The notes beneath the pieces are model-generated. The model ran no database searches. It was not told where the DNA came from and was given only the letters and a program-made list of their open reading frames with translations. A stretch of DNA of 39,635 nucleotides from Acetobacter okinawensis JCM 25146 (lineage in GTDB: Bacteria; Pseudomonadota; Alphaproteobacteria; Acetobacterales; Acetobacteraceae): assembly GCF_000613865.1 (NCBI RefSeq), contig NZ_BAJU01000026.1:1-39635 (forward strand), in the 5' to 3' direction. Below, one piece after another: positions 27,439 to 37,290 of this stretch; positions within the stretch are counted from its first letter, which is position 1, and each line of letters opens with the position of its first letter. A program made the position numbers and the translations under genes.

Positions 27439-28944
27439 CTAGGCTTGTCCCGGTTCGGACATTTTGCGGACGAGATTGCTGGTGGAACAGCCTGCAACGA
27501 GCGAGACAAGCTCTACCCGCCCTCCCGCAGCCTTGACCACATCGCCCCCCACAACGGCATCTTCCGTATAGTCGGCACCTTTGACCAGCACATCGGGCTG
27601 GAGTGCGGTAATGACTTCCAGCGGGGTGTCCTCATCAAAAATGAGCACCATGTCCACCTCACGTAATGCGCCAATCACCGTTGCGCGTGCGACTTCGTCC
27701 TGCACAGGGCGGGAGGGGCCTTTCAGGCGGCGGACGGAGGCATCGCTGTTAATGGCCACCACCAGCTTGTCCCCTTTTTGGGCTGCGGCGCGTAGCAGGG
27801 CTATGTGGCCGGGGTGCAGCAGGTCAAAGCAACCATTGGTAAAGACGACAGAGGCCCCATGCTGGTGCCACCTTTGCATAATGCTCCGGGCCTGTTCCAG
27901 TGTGGCCAGTACACCCGTGTTCGGGATGTCCTTTTTAAGCGCCTGACTGAGTTCCGTGTGTGATACGGCGGCGGTGCCGGGTTTGCCCACGGCAATGGAG
28001 GCGGCAACAGTCGCAATGACCACCGCGGTATCCAGGTCCTGCCCGGCGGAGAGCACACCACCAATGGTGGCAACGACCGTGTCCCCAGCCCCCGAGACAT
28101 CATATACTTCGGACTTGCGGGCTGCCTCATGCAGGATGTGGCCGTTGCGTTGCCACAGGCTCATCCCCTCTTCCGAGCGGGTGACCAGCACGTCTCCCCC
28201 GAACTGGGCGGATGCCGCGCGGGCTGCCTGTTCAATCTGGGGTGTGTTGCGCAGTGGCAGCCCGGTTGCCGCCGCCATTTCCGCACGGTTGGGGGTAATC
28301 AGGGTTGCCCCGTAATAGGCGGAAAAATCCTTGCGCTTGGGGTCCACAATTACGGGAATGTCCCGTGCGCGGGCGTGGTCGATAATGGCGCGCAGTACCC
28401 CGTCGGAGAGCACGCCCTTGGCGTAGTCCGAGCAGATCAGCACATCGGCGTTTTCCAATGCTGCCTTGGTTGCCGCGATCAGGGCATTTTTGGTGGCGGG
28501 GGAAAAATCCACAATAGTTTCATCATCAATGCGGACAATCTGCTGGTTGCCACTGACCACCCGCGTTTTGCAAATGGTGGACCAGCCGGGTTCGGCCACA
28601 AGGTCCAGCACGTCAATTCCCGGCCATTTGCCAAGGGCATGGCGCAGGGTGCTTGCGGCATTGTCTGCCCCAACAACACCTATCAGGCTGACCGAACACC
28701 CAAGGGCTGCAGCGTTGACCGCCACATTGGCAGCCCCGCCCGGCACTACGCTCTGGCGGGACTTGAGCAGCACAGGCACCGGTGCCTCGGGCGAGATGCG
28801 CTCGACCGAACCAAAAATATACTGGTCCAGCAACAGGTCACCAACAACAGCAACACGGCCAAATTCAAAAGTGTCGATCATGCAAGGCTCATACAGGCTG
28901 GGGAGTGGCGCAGGAGTCGTCCGGGTAGGCGTATTATGCTCCAT
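27439..28944 (-). CDS. hldE: Bifunctional heptose-7-phosphate kinase / heptose-1-phosphate adenylyltransferase
   Basis: Two steps of ADP-heptose synthesis for the LPS inner core. The N-terminal ribokinase-like domain has [31 protein letters not shown] and the catalytic [10 protein letters not shown]. The C-terminal nucleotidyltransferase domain starts [15 protein letters not shown] (the HxGH-type motif) and contains [19 protein letters not shown]. An ATG at 28944 overlaps the hldD stop. The ATG at 28881 (MIDTFEF) would give about 480 residues, closer to E. coli HldE, and may be the true start; neither has a strong ribosome binding site. The gene is co-transcribed with hldD. The missing pathway genes (gmhA, gmhB) are not in this window. 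Confidence 0.95.
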   Translation of the reverse strand: MEHNTPTRTTPAPLPSLYEPCMIDTFEFGRVAVVGDLLLDQYIFGSVERISPEAPVPVLLKSRQSVVPGGAANVAVNAAALGCSVSLIGVVGADNAASTLRHALGKWPGIDVLDLVAEPGWSTICKTRVVSGNQQIVRIDDETIVDFSPATKNALIAATKAALENADVLICSDYAKGVLSDGVLRAIIDHARARDIPVIVDPKRKDFSAYYGATLITPNRAEMAAATGLPLRNTPQIEQAARAASAQFGGDVLVTRSEEGMSLWQRNGHILHEAARKSEVYDVSGAGDTVVATIGGVLSAGQDLDTAVVIATVAASIAVGKPGTAAVSHTELSQALKKDIPNTGVLATLEQARSIMQRWHQHGASVVFTNGCFDLLHPGHIALLRAAAQKGDKLVVAINSDASVRRLKGPSRPVQDEVARATVIGALREVDMVLIFDEDTPLEVITALQPDVLVKGADYTEDAVVGGDVVKAAGGRVELVSLVAGCSTSNLVRKMSEPGQA

Positions 28945-29938
28945 GCTGTGCGTGCAGGTAAGCCACATAATCTGCTACGCCGCAGGCCACGTTGCGCAGG
29001 GGCAGGGTGCAGCCAAGGGCGCGCAGGGCGCTTATGTCGGCCTGCGTAAAGCACTGGTAACGACCGCGCAGGGTATCGGGGAAGGGGATGTACTCCAGCA
29101 CATCCTGTTCCACCATCTGGGCGAGGGAGAGCGGGTCTTGCCCTCGCAGGGCGCGCACGCTGTTGACGACAGTGGCCGCAACATCATTGAACGGCTGGGC
29201 CTTGCCGGTTCCTAGGTTGAACACCCCGCTATGGCCGGGGTTGTCAAAGAACCAGAGCTTGATGGCGACCAGATCGTTAATGAACATGAAGTCGCGCTTC
29301 TGTTCCCCCGCAGCGCAGCTTCCGTACGCGCCAAACAGCCTGACCCGCCCTTCCGCCATGAACTGGTGGAAATTGTGGAACGCGACCGAGGCCATCTGTC
29401 CCTTGTGCTGCTCATGCGGCCCATACACGTTAAAGTAGCGGAACCCCGCCACCTGCGTGGTCCGTTCGGGCTGGGTGCGCCGGACAATCTGGTCAAAGAG
29501 CAGTTTGGAATACCCGTAAACATTCAGCGGTTTTTCAAACGCCGGTTCGGGGCGGAAGGTGGTGGAGGCACCATAGGTGGCGGCACTGGAGGCATAAAGC
29601 AGGCGTGCACCGCTTTGGGTGGCATAGGCGAGCAGTTTTTTGCTGGTCTCATAGTTGTTGGCCATCATGTAGCGGCCATCATGAATGGTGGTGGCTGAAC
29701 AGGCCCCTTCATGAAAAACAGCCTCGACCCGGCCAAAACGGTCCTGATGCAGGGCATCATAAAAATCGGTCTTGTCCAGATAATCGCTGATCTGCAGGTC
29801 AGCCAGATTGAGGGCCTTGTCCCCGTTGGTCAGGTTATCAACCGCAATAATATCCGTAAGGCCCCGCTGGTTAAGGCCGCGTATAATGTTGCTGCCAATA
29901 AACCCGGCCGCCCCGGTAACAATAATACGGTGTGACAT
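28934..29938 (-). CDS. hldD: ADP-L-glycero-D-manno-heptose 6-epimerase
   Basis: Last step of ADP-L-glycero-D-manno-heptose synthesis, using bound NADP. 334 residues. The cofactor motif [20 protein letters not shown] and DNLTNGDK follow the start directly. Further features are [19 protein letters not shown], the catalytic YGYSKLLFD pair, and [23 protein letters not shown], which is highly characteristic of HldD. It lies 106 bp after ugd and overlaps the putative hldE start, forming the leftward order ugd-hldD-hldE-AGE. Confidence 0.96.
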   Translation of the reverse strand: MSHRIIVTGAAGFIGSNIIRGLNQRGLTDIIAVDNLTNGDKALNLADLQISDYLDKTDFYDALHQDRFGRVEAVFHEGACSATTIHDGRYMMANNYETSKKLLAYATQSGARLLYASSAATYGASTTFRPEPAFEKPLNVYGYSKLLFDQIVRRTQPERTTQVAGFRYFNVYGPHEQHKGQMASVAFHNFHQFMAEGRVRLFGAYGSCAAGEQKRDFMFINDLVAIKLWFFDNPGHSGVFNLGTGKAQPFNDVAATVVNSVRALRGQDPLSLAQMVEQDVLEYIPFPDTLRGRYQCFTQADISALRALGCTLPLRNVACGVADYVAYLHAQHGA

Positions 29939-30044
29939 GGTACGATCAGGACTTCATGCAATCAGAAGGAACGGGGCAATGCTGCATGCAGGGTAGCACT
30001 GCCAGTCCGTACTGGTCCATGGCAAAGCATATGAGGGGGTGGCC

Positions 30045-31211
30045 TTAATCCGAACCGAACAGGTCGCGGGTGAACACGCGGTCTTCCACATCTGCCAGTT
30101 CGGGGTGGTGCCGGTTACTGACAATAATGGACGAACAGGCCTTGAAGGCCTCCAGATCCCGCATGACGCGGGAGCCAAAAAACAGGTCTTCCTTCATGGC
30201 GGGCTCATAGACCACAATTTCAATCCCCTTGGCCTTGAGCCGCTTCATGATCCCCTGAATGGAGCTTTGCCGGAAGTTATCCGATGCGGTCTTCATGGCC
30301 AGCCGGTAAATGCCCACTACCTTGGGGTGCATAGCCAGAATGCGGTCGGCCAGAAAGTCCTTGCGGGTGCGGTTGGCGTCCACAATGGCGCGGATCAGGT
30401 TCTGGGGCACCTGCATGTAGTTGGCCAGTAGCTGTTTGGTATCCTTGGGCAGGCAGTAGCCACCATAGCCAAAGGAGGGGTTGTTGTAATGCTGGCCAAT
30501 GCGCGGGTCCAGGCATACGCCCTCTATAATCTGGCGCGTATCCAGGTCGCGGGCCAGTGCGTAGCTGTCCAGTTCGTTAAAGAACGCCACGCGCATGGCC
30601 AGATAGGTGTTGGCGAACAGCTTTATGGCCTCTGCTTCCGTGGCCTCGGTAAACAGGAGGGGGATGTCTTTTTTGATCGCACCTTCGACCATAAGGGCGG
30701 CAAAGCGTTCCGCCCGTGCGCTGCGTTCGCCCACAATAATGCGCGAGGGGTGGAGGTTGTCATACAGAGCACGCCCTTCACGCAGGAATTCAGGTGAGAA
30801 GAGAACCTGATCCGTTCCCAGTTCCGCCCGGACCTCATCCACAAAGCCGACCGGAATGGTGGATTTGATCACGATGGTTGCATCCGGGTTGAGCGCGCCA
30901 ACGCTTGCGATCACATCGGTGACGGAGGATGTGTCAAAATAATTTTCCTGCGCGTCATAATTGGTGGGGGTGGCAATAATGACAAAGCTGGCATCGCGGC
31001 TGGCAGCGGCAAGGTCGGTTGTGGCGGTCAGGGACAGGGCGTGGTTGCGCAGGTAATCCTCGATCTCGGCGTCAATAATGGGGGATTCCCGGTTATTCAC
31101 CTTGCTGACCCGCTCGGCATCCACGTCTACGGCCATGACGTCATGGTGCTGGGCCAGCAGAATGGCATTGGACAGACCAACATACCCCAGACCGACAACT
31201 GCAATTTTCAT
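30045..31211 (-). CDS. ugd: UDP-glucose 6-dehydrogenase
   Basis: NAD-dependent two-step oxidation of UDP-glucose to UDP-glucuronate for surface polysaccharide. The start [21 protein letters not shown] is chosen because the Rossmann motif follows at once. The upstream in-frame extension has no family similarity. Length is 388 residues, equal to the short bacterial Ugd form. Motifs are [43 protein letters not shown], and the catalytic Cys at about residue 253 in [14 protein letters not shown]. It lies upstream of hldD with a 106-bp gap, so it may or may not share a transcript with it. Confidence 0.96.
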   Translation of the reverse strand: MKIAVVGLGYVGLSNAILLAQHHDVMAVDVDAERVSKVNNRESPIIDAEIEDYLRNHALSLTATTDLAAASRDASFVIIATPTNYDAQENYFDTSSVTDVIASVGALNPDATIVIKSTIPVGFVDEVRAELGTDQVLFSPEFLREGRALYDNLHPSRIIVGERSARAERFAALMVEGAIKKDIPLLFTEATEAEAIKLFANTYLAMRVAFFNELDSYALARDLDTRQIIEGVCLDPRIGQHYNNPSFGYGGYCLPKDTKQLLANYMQVPQNLIRAIVDANRTRKDFLADRILAMHPKVVGIYRLAMKTASDNFRQSSIQGIMKRLKAKGIEIVVYEPAMKEDLFFGSRVMRDLEAFKACSSIIVSNRHHPELADVEDRVFTRDLFGSD

Positions 31212-31330
31212 GACTGCTCTCCAAGCCCTGTGTGCTCCGGGGAGACCCCGGTATGGCCAAGGCGCTGCAATACATGAGCGACCAGAATCCGTCACGCTTT
31301 TTGCAGGCGGTGTGGGTGGGCCTGACGGGT

Positions 31331-31813
31331 TTAAGGGCGCGGGCGCAGGGCGGCGGGGCGTGATGGAATGGCGGTCTTTTTGGGCAGAACCAGATATTCC
31401 TCGCAGTATTTGCCCAGTTTGATGTCACGCATATGGGCTTTGAGGGCCAGCAGGGTCTCAAAGGAATGGGGGTGGTAGTCTGCTATTGTGGCCTCGCGCC
31501 CCACAACCAGTGTGGAATCTGTAAAGGCGATCAGCAGGCAGTGCCGGGTGTTCTCCAGAAAAAGACGGTTTTCGCCACGGGCAAAGTAGCCGCTCAGGCG
31601 TTCGCGGGTTTTGGAGAACAGGTAGTAGGCGGGTTTGTAAAAGGTTCTGCCCTCTTTTTCCTCCGCCGTCATAATCAGGAACGAGTGGCTTTGCGCAGGT
31701 GGGGGCATAAGCACATGGCTGGTGGCAAGGCCGCGCAGCGCATATTCAATGCGGGAGACCAGAACGTCCAGCAGTTCGTAAAAAAAGCGTATAATATTAT
31801 ATTGGTAGGTCAT
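31331..31813 (-). CDS. Protein of unknown function upstream of ugd
   Basis: 160 residues, ATG start; I do not recognise a family. It has an N-terminal helix-rich segment ([25 protein letters not shown]), a central segment with many aromatic and charged residues ([34 protein letters not shown]), and a basic Pro/Ala-rich tail. No signal peptide or clear membrane segment is evident. Coding is plausible because codon use matches the neighbours and the gene lies in line, 119 bp ahead of ugd. A role in polysaccharide synthesis or its control is only suggested by position. Confidence 0.6.
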   Translation of the reverse strand: MTYQYNIIRFFYELLDVLVSRIEYALRGLATSHVLMPPPAQSHSFLIMTAEEKEGRTFYKPAYYLFSKTRERLSGYFARGENRLFLENTRHCLLIAFTDSTLVVGREATIADYHPHSFETLLALKAHMRDIKLGKYCEEYLVLPKKTAIPSRPAALRPRP

Positions 31814-32199
31814 GAACGGATCGTATTCGGCTCTGTAAGTGGCTTGAGTCTATTATAGGCGCATTTGGGCATGGGGCGCACGGTGTTGTGTGGCGCGGGA
31901 ACGTCATTTTTTACATGCGGAGACCATTGTGGACCATTCCTTGGCCTATGGGTGCCGTGGGGGCTGGGCTGGCATGCTGTATGGGCTGTGGTGGCTTATC
32001 TAGCCCTTGAGGCACACATAAAAACGTGAATATTTTCTGAAATTCGGCTGGTTCCATGTGTCCGGCGTGTGCCGCACTCTGGTGGGTGGCCTGCCTTGCC
32101 CCCTATAGTCGGGGGTGAGTGTGGCAGGTGGCCCCGGTATTGGCTCCGGCCCGTATAACAGACTGTACCCGTAACGGCTGCGGGGGCAGGGATGAACAG
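31814..32199. other. Divergent intergenic region before the glycoamylase-like gene
   Basis: 386 bp between divergent genes, so it should hold two promoters. There is no convincing -35/-10 pair. It contains a CCCCC-TATAGTC-GGGGG hairpin (32099-32115) upstream of the rightward gene, and an AGGGA ribosome binding site 8 nt ahead of the ATG at 32200. No small gene is evident. Confidence 0.4.
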
Positions 32200-33795
32200 A
32201 TGAGGAATGCAAGGCTTATGGTACTGGGGCGCTTTTTGGCACGCGGCACAACCAACACGACCCTGCCCGCGCGGGGGCAGTCTGGAGCGGGGCGGGCCTT
32301 GCTCTCCTGCCTTATGCTCTGCGGGGGTGCCGTGGGGGGGCTTCAGGCCGGTGGGGCGCATGCGGCAACCTCGTCCGTTGTGGCGCGGCAGGCTCATACC
32401 CCTTTCCACCCCGACCAGACAGATAGGGCTTTTCTGGCTGATCTGGAGCACCGGACCTTCCTGTGGTTCTGGGATTCAGCAGACCCAGCAACCGGGCTGG
32501 TGCCCGACCGCTATCCGTCTGACCAGACCCAGTCCAGTGTTGCCTCCATTGGTTTTGCCCTGACCGCCTATGGCATTGGGGTGGACCGGGGCTACATCAA
32601 CCGTCAGCAGGCCGTGGACCGGACACTGACAACCCTGCGCTACCTGTGGAAGCTCCCCCAGAACGACACGCCGGACAAAGCCGCAGGATTCCACGGTTTT
32701 TTCTACCACTTCCTCAAGCGTGAGAACGGGCTGCGGCTGGATGCGGATATTGAACTGTCCAGCATAGATACGGCTCTGCTCATGCAGGGTGTGCTGTTTG
32801 CATCCAGCTACTACACCCATGATAACGCCTCCGAGGCAGAAATACGCGACCTTGCCGCCAAGCTGTTCGACCGTGTGGACTGGCGCTGGATGCTCCGCCC
32901 GGACAACCGCATGAGCATGGGCTGGTCGCCCGAGCATGGTTTTCTGCCCAATTACTGGGAAGGGTATAATGAGGGGATGATGCTGTATGTGATGGGGCTC
33001 GGCTCCACCACCCATCCTCTGGACCCGACCTCCTGGCAGGCATGGATTTCCACCAATAAAAACCGGTGGGGTGAGTCCTATGGCCAGACCTTCCTCAACT
33101 TTGCACCCCTGTTCGGCCACCAGTACACCCATGCGTGGATTGACTTCAGGGGGATCAAGGATGACTGGAGCCGCTCAGCCGGGATCGACTACTTTGAAAA
33201 CAGCCGCCGCGCCGTTTACGCCCAGCAGGGCTATGCAACGCAAAATCCCGGGAAATGGCAGGACTACGGGCCAAACATCTGGGGCCTGACCGCGAGCGAT
33301 GGCCCGGCCGAGACCACAAAGGTGGAAAACGGCCAGCAGCGCAAGTTCATGGCCTACAGCGCGCGTGGGGTTGGCCGCGACTACACGCTTGATGATGGCA
33401 CACTGGCCCCAACAGCGGCGGGTGGGTCCGTGGCCTTTGCGCCAGAACTGGCCATTCCCGCCCTGCGTACCATGCGCGACCGTTATGGGGACCGCATTTA
33501 CAGCACCTATGGGTTTGTGGATGCCTTTAACCCCAGCTACCACGACGGCAAGCAGGCCTACTGGGCGGATGACACCTACCTTGGCATCGATCAGGGGCCC
33601 ATTCTGCTGATGGTGGAAAACTGGCGGGATGGCATGGTGTGGAACACCATGAAGGATAACCCGATCATCTGCCGTGGTTTGCTGCGTGCAGGCTTTAGGG
33701 GCGGGTGGCTGACAACCCGCCATACCATTGTGGACCATGATGACGCGCTGCGGCTTCGCCGCGAGCAGGCCGCACAACAGTCACACGCAGGGTAA
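32200..33795 (+). CDS. Secreted glycoamylase-like protein (PF10091 / GH144-like)
   Basis: 531 residues from the ATG at 32200, preferred over a GTG at 32119 because AGGGA lies 8 nt ahead. A long basic n-region and hydrophobic core (LLSCLMLCGGAVGGL) with AHA-ATSS suggest a Sec signal peptide cleaved at about residue 55. The mature part starts with AFLADLEHRTFLWFWDSADPATGLVPDRYP, with SIGFALTAYGIGVDRGYI, GFFYHFLKRENGLR, ELSSIDTALLMQGVLFA, and FLPNYWEGYNEGMMLYVMGLGS. These are features of the glycoamylase-like domain, which includes beta-1,2-glucan-cleaving GH144 enzymes. The late segment DDTYLGIDQGPILLMVENWR is also typical. A periplasmic or exported glucan hydrolase is likely; the exact linkage is not predictable. 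Confidence 0.85.
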   Translation: MRNARLMVLGRFLARGTTNTTLPARGQSGAGRALLSCLMLCGGAVGGLQAGGAHAATSSVVARQAHTPFHPDQTDRAFLADLEHRTFLWFWDSADPATGLVPDRYPSDQTQSSVASIGFALTAYGIGVDRGYINRQQAVDRTLTTLRYLWKLPQNDTPDKAAGFHGFFYHFLKRENGLRLDADIELSSIDTALLMQGVLFASSYYTHDNASEAEIRDLAAKLFDRVDWRWMLRPDNRMSMGWSPEHGFLPNYWEGYNEGMMLYVMGLGSTTHPLDPTSWQAWISTNKNRWGESYGQTFLNFAPLFGHQYTHAWIDFRGIKDDWSRSAGIDYFENSRRAVYAQQGYATQNPGKWQDYGPNIWGLTASDGPAETTKVENGQQRKFMAYSARGVGRDYTLDDGTLAPTAAGGSVAFAPELAIPALRTMRDRYGDRIYSTYGFVDAFNPSYHDGKQAYWADDTYLGIDQGPILLMVENWRDGMVWNTMKDNPIICRGLLRAGFRGGWLTTRHTIVDHDDALRLRREQAAQQSHAG

Positions 33796-33829
33796 AGTCC
33801 GCGCTACGCGCAGGGGCCTTATGGCCCGA

Positions 33830-33862
33830 GCTCAGGCCCATGCATGCAGCGTGGGCCTGAGC
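33830..33862. terminator. Bidirectional hairpin between convergent genes
   Basis: GCTCAGGCCCA (33830-33840) pairs perfectly with TGGGCCTGAGC (33852-33862) across an 11-nt loop. It lies between the glycoamylase-like gene and the convergent VOC gene. It is GC-rich and strong but lacks a U tract. Confidence 0.65.
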
Positions 33863-33903
33863 CAGTCTGGCGTCCGGTGGAGTTTACTCAGGGGGCGCTC
33901 GCC

Positions 33904-34296
33904 CTACCCCTGATAGGATGCGATCTCGATCAGATTTTCATCCGGGTCGTGGCAGTAAACCGAGGTAATGGGGCCAATGGCGCCAAGGCGGGCCACCGGG
34001 CCTTCCACAATGGTAATGCCGCAGGTCTTGAGGTGCTCGACCACGTCATCACTGGTAATGGCGGTAATAAAGCACAGGTCATTGCTGCCAGACAGTGCAT
34101 GGGTGGCCGTGTCCCAGCCGGTTGCGTCATGCGGGCGGAGGTTGAGCTTCTGCCCGCCAAAGCGCAGGGCGGTACGGTTGTTGCGCCCGTATTCCTCCCG
34201 CTCCATGCCCAGAACACGCTGGTACCATGAGGCCGAAATTTCAACGTCCCGTACGGTCAGGACAACATGGTCCAGACGATCGACTGTAAAGCGCAT
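33904..34296 (-). CDS. VOC-family (glyoxalase/bleomycin-resistance-like) protein
   Basis: About 130 residues from MRFTVDRLDHVVLTV; the ATG at 34296 is preferred over a GTG three codons upstream. A single vicinal-oxygen-chelate domain with the beta-alpha-beta-beta-beta modules is visible: LDHVVLTVRDVEISASWYQRVLGM (metal His early), LRFGGQKLNLRPHD, and the closing VYCHDPDENLIEIASY (metal Glu). Such proteins act as metal-dependent isomerases, dioxygenases or binding proteins; this one cannot be assigned further. It follows the fumarase gene but two tandem hairpins lie between. Confidence 0.85.
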   Translation of the reverse strand: MRFTVDRLDHVVLTVRDVEISASWYQRVLGMEREEYGRNNRTALRFGGQKLNLRPHDATGWDTATHALSGSNDLCFITAITSDDVVEHLKTCGITIVEGPVARLGAIGPITSVYCHDPDENLIEIASYQG

Positions 34297-34324
34297 GAAA
34301 ACCACACAGCTCCTTGGTTGTCCG

Positions 34325-34361
34325 CCCCGCCATGGTGTGGCGGGGCAGCCCCGTTGCGGGG
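34325..34361 (-). terminator. Two tandem GC hairpins after the fumarase gene
   Basis: CCCCGCCA (34325-34332) pairs with TGGCGGGG (34338-34345), and CCCCG (34349-34353) pairs with CGGGG (34357-34361). They lie directly behind the fumarase stop (34362-34364 on the minus strand) and before the VOC start. No U tract, so partial termination or mRNA protection is possible. Confidence 0.55.
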
Positions 34362-36017
34362 TTACAGCTCAGCGTAGAAGTCGTTGCCCTTATCATCAAT
34401 AACAATAAAGGCGGGGAAGTCCTCAACCTCGATTTTCCACACTGCTTCCATACCCAGTTCGGGGTATTCGAGCACCTCTACCTTGCGGATGCAGTCCTTG
34501 GCCAGCCTTGCCGCAGGCCCCCCTACGGAGCCAAGGTAGAAGCCACCGTACTGCTGGCATGCGTCCCGCACAGCCTTGGAGCGGTTGCCTTTGGCCAGCA
34601 TGACGTAGGAGCCGCCATTGGCCTGCAACTCGGCCACGTACGAATCCATACGTCCCGCCGTGGTGGGGCCAAAGGAGCCGGTGGGCATGCCCTCGGGCGT
34701 TTTGGCCGGGCCTGCGTAGTAAACGGGGTGGTCCTTAAGGTACTGGGGCAGGCCCTCGCCGCGCTGGAGCCGCTCGCGGAACTTGGCATGGGCAATATCA
34801 CGCGCGACCACCACAGTGCCGGTCAGGGCAAGGCGGGTTTTGACCGGGTATTGCGAGAGCGTCTTGCGGATTTCATCCATCGGGCGGTTGAGGTCAATGC
34901 GCACGGCTTCGCCCTCAAGGTGTTCGTCCGTGGTTTCGGGCAAAAAGCGGGCGGGGTCGTGCTCGAGCTGTTCCAAAAAGAACCCTTCCGCCGTGACCCG
35001 GGCCTTGATCTGGCGGTCCGCCGAGCAGGATACGCCAATACCCACAGGGAGCGATGCCCCATGCCGGGGCAGGCGCACCACGCGCACGTCATGGCAGAAG
35101 TATTTGCCGCCAAACTGTGCGCCAATGCCCAGCTTGCGGGTGAGTTCAAGCACCTTCTGCTCCATCTCCAGATCACGGAAGGCGTGGCCCGTCATGTCCC
35201 CCGTGGTGGGCAGTGCGTCATACCAGTGGGTGGAGGCGAGCTTGACGGTCTTGAGCGTCTGCTCGGCGGACATGCCGCCAATGACAATGGCAAGGTGGTA
35301 GGGCGGGCAGGCGGAGGTGCCCAGCGTGCGCACCTTTGTGTCCAGCCAGTCCAGCAACTGCTGCTCCGAGCCAAGGAGGGCGCGAGTTTCTTGGAACAGG
35401 AATGTCTTGTTGGCCGAGCCACCGCCCTTGGCCACAAACATCAGGTCCATCTGCTCGTCATGCACGCCTGCGGGGCTGGCGAAGATGTCGCACTGCACGG
35501 GCAGGTTGGTGCCGGTGTTTTTTTCCTCAAACATGGTGAGCGGCGCCATCTGTGAGTAGCGCAGGTTGGTGCGGGTATAGGTCTCGTACACCCCGCGGGA
35601 GAAGGCGACTTCCTCATTCCCTTCAACCCAGACGCGCTGGCCTTTTTTGCCAAACACAATGGCCGTTCCCGTGTCCTGACACATGGGCAGGATGCCACCG
35701 GCGGCAATGCAGGCGTTTTTGAGCAGGTCGAGGGCAACAAAACGGTCGTTGTCCGATGCCTCGGGGTCTTTGAGGATGTTAGCCAGTTTTTGCAGGTGGG
35801 TCGGGCGCAGGAAGTGGGCCACCTCATGGAAGGCGCGGGCCGTCAGTTCCGTCAGCGCTTCGGGGGTGACGTGCAGCACGGTTTTGCCGCCGCAGTGCGA
35901 TGTGCTCACACCGTTGGCAATATCCACCTTGCGGTACTGCGTTGTGTCCTCCCCCAGTGGGAACAGGGGAGCGTATTTGAATTCTGGCAGTGGGGGGCGG
36001 GGGGGCTGGCTGGTCAT
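34362..36017 (-). CDS. Fumarate hydratase, class I (iron-sulfur)
   Basis: Reversible hydration of fumarate to L-malate in the TCA cycle. 551 residues from [21 protein letters not shown]; an upstream in-frame start would overlap sspB. It is a fusion of alpha and beta parts as in FumA/FumB. Cysteines likely to hold the [4Fe-4S] cluster are in [22 protein letters not shown] and GVSCSADR. Other features are [31 protein letters not shown], and the C-terminal [29 protein letters not shown]. It starts about 50 bp after sspB and is probably co-transcribed. Confidence 0.95.
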   Translation of the reverse strand: MTSQPPRPPLPEFKYAPLFPLGEDTTQYRKVDIANGVSTSHCGGKTVLHVTPEALTELTARAFHEVAHFLRPTHLQKLANILKDPEASDNDRFVALDLLKNACIAAGGILPMCQDTGTAIVFGKKGQRVWVEGNEEVAFSRGVYETYTRTNLRYSQMAPLTMFEEKNTGTNLPVQCDIFASPAGVHDEQMDLMFVAKGGGSANKTFLFQETRALLGSEQQLLDWLDTKVRTLGTSACPPYHLAIVIGGMSAEQTLKTVKLASTHWYDALPTTGDMTGHAFRDLEMEQKVLELTRKLGIGAQFGGKYFCHDVRVVRLPRHGASLPVGIGVSCSADRQIKARVTAEGFFLEQLEHDPARFLPETTDEHLEGEAVRIDLNRPMDEIRKTLSQYPVKTRLALTGTVVVARDIAHAKFRERLQRGEGLPQYLKDHPVYYAGPAKTPEGMPTGSFGPTTAGRMDSYVAELQANGGSYVMLAKGNRSKAVRDACQQYGGFYLGSVGGPAARLAKDCIRKVEVLEYPELGMEAVWKIEVEDFPAFIVIDDKGNDFYAEL

Positions 36018-36066
36018 GGTCGTGTCTCTATTCTCTCCGTCGGCCTGAACCCCCGCGCACCGGGGG

Positions 36067-36600
36067 TCAGGCTGGTGATGGTCCTTTGCGGCGGAAGGCG
36101 TCAAGGCTCACAACCTGGGAGGAGGAGTCGCCCTGCGCTTCTGCCGTGTCCCCGGCATCGGCCGGAGTGTCGTCCGTGGGTGCGATGTCCTCATCCTCCA
36201 CCGCCTCAAAGTGCAGGTTGAAGTGGATGGAAGGGTCCGCAAACCCGGTAATGGCCCGCACAGGAATGACCAGAATGGAGCCAACACCCCCAAAGGACAG
36301 ACCAACGGACACAATCCCGGCATCGCGGTCCACGTTCAGGTCCCAGAACTGGTGTTGCAGCACAATGGTCATCTCATGCGGGTACTGCGCCCGGAGCCGG
36401 TCGGGAATTTGCACGCCAGACAGGTCCGTGCGGAAAGTCAGATAGAAATGATGCTCGCCTGCAAGCCCCTCGCGGCTCACATGTTCGAGTGCTTTGAGCA
36501 TGACATCCCTGTACGCCTCTTCCAGCCACTGGTCGTAGGGCAGCAGGCTGGTGGGGGGGAATGCGTCATTTCCCGGGGTGTTGTCGTTGTCATCAGCCAT
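36067..36600 (-). CDS. sspB: SspB-type ClpXP adaptor (alphaproteobacterial form)
   Basis: 177 residues. The substrate-binding fold covers about residues 20-135, with [60 protein letters not shown] and [13 protein letters not shown] strands. This resembles alpha-SspB proteins that bind the N-terminal part of the ssrA tag. An acidic, disordered linker follows, and the end [12 protein letters not shown] would be the ClpX-docking tail. An AAGGAG ribosome binding site is 9 nt ahead of the ATG. It lies directly downstream of the tmRNA gene on the same strand and upstream of fumarase, an unusual juxtaposition of the tag-encoding RNA and its adaptor. Confidence 0.9.
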   Translation of the reverse strand: MADDNDNTPGNDAFPPTSLLPYDQWLEEAYRDVMLKALEHVSREGLAGEHHFYLTFRTDLSGVQIPDRLRAQYPHEMTIVLQHQFWDLNVDRDAGIVSVGLSFGGVGSILVIPVRAITGFADPSIHFNLHFEAVEDEDIAPTDDTPADAGDTAEAQGDSSSQVVSLDAFRRKGPSPA

Positions 36601-36799
36601 GCTTGGTCTCCTTGCTTCAGCCAGTTGGGGTGTGGCTGGTCATCCGTATCACTCTAGCGTCAGCCATGCGCGAAAGGTCGGCCTAGCGCAAGCGCCAAGA
36701 CCCTTCCGCCGCTATGCCCCCGCAACGCAGGGTGCCGCGCAGACGCGCCAGAGCGGACACGCCATAAGGTTGCACGGCGCGTGCGATCATACTGGAGAA

Positions 36800-37094
36800 T
36801 GGCATGAAGTGGGAGGGCTTCTGTTGCCCGGTGCCCCCCCGAACCGCGCTTATTGCTTATGCAGCAACAGCGAGCACCTCAGTGTTATCATTGGCACTTG
36901 TAAAATTAGCCCGATATCGGTGGTACAATGCCGGGCAAAAAAGATGTCTTTACTGCGCGTGTCGAGCCTGTTTCGTCCCCATTTGTCCGGGTTTTACAAC
37001 CCGGATGTCTGGTGGAGACGCCGGGTACCGCCCCCGGGTCCACTACGCCTATGCCACATCCCGTTTATTGCCATAGCCGCAAGAAATCTTCCGG
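36800..37094 (-). ncRNA. ssrA: tmRNA, circularly permuted two-piece form
   Basis: Trans-translation RNA that rescues stalled ribosomes. On the minus strand the acceptor piece comes first and ends CGUCUCC-A-CCA, with the CCA at 37012-37010. Its T arm is CCGGG-GGCGGUA-CCCGG. After a 29-nt spacer with the hairpin CCGGGTT/AACCCGG (36987-37004), the coding piece begins GGGGACG at 36980, which pairs with CGUCUCC (one G-U) to form the 7-bp acceptor stem, and continues AAACAGGCUCGAC as in other tmRNAs. The tag reading frame starts at 36895 (GCC) and encodes ANDNTEVLAVAA, stop UAA at 36859-36857, with the expected ANDN start and AVAA end. Outer ends (37094, 36800) are estimates. It lies directly upstream of sspB. 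Confidence 0.95.
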
Positions 37095-37101
37095 CACCCC
37101 A

Positions 37102-37130
37102 CACATAGGGTGGGTGCGGGCGGATTGCAA
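37102..37130 (-). promoter_or_regulatory. Candidate promoter of ssrA
   Basis: On the minus strand, TTGCAA (37130-37125), a 17-bp spacer and TATGTG (37107-37102) form a reasonable sigma-70 promoter. Transcription would begin near 37094, just ahead of the acceptor piece. Confidence 0.5.
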
Positions 37131-37290
37131 GCACCAGCAAGGGTGCGGGCGGCTTCTGCGTACGAATTTTGGCGTGCTGGCCGCGCGACTCATTCCCGGC
37201 GTGGGGAATGCCTGCTACAACCCGCGTGCGCGAGTGCTATGGCGAGTGCTTGCGCTGTCTGTTTTTTCTAGCATGGTGGAGAGCCTACGC

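Noticed and set aside
34314..35555. 413-codon plus-strand frame opposite fumarase
   Set aside because: Antisense shadow; class I fumarase on the minus strand explains all conservation.
36551..37290. Plus-strand open frames of 90-185 codons and a long 5' extension of thyX
   Set aside because: They run across the tmRNA gene on the opposite strand, have no recognisable features, and thyX has a proper ribosome binding site at 37291.
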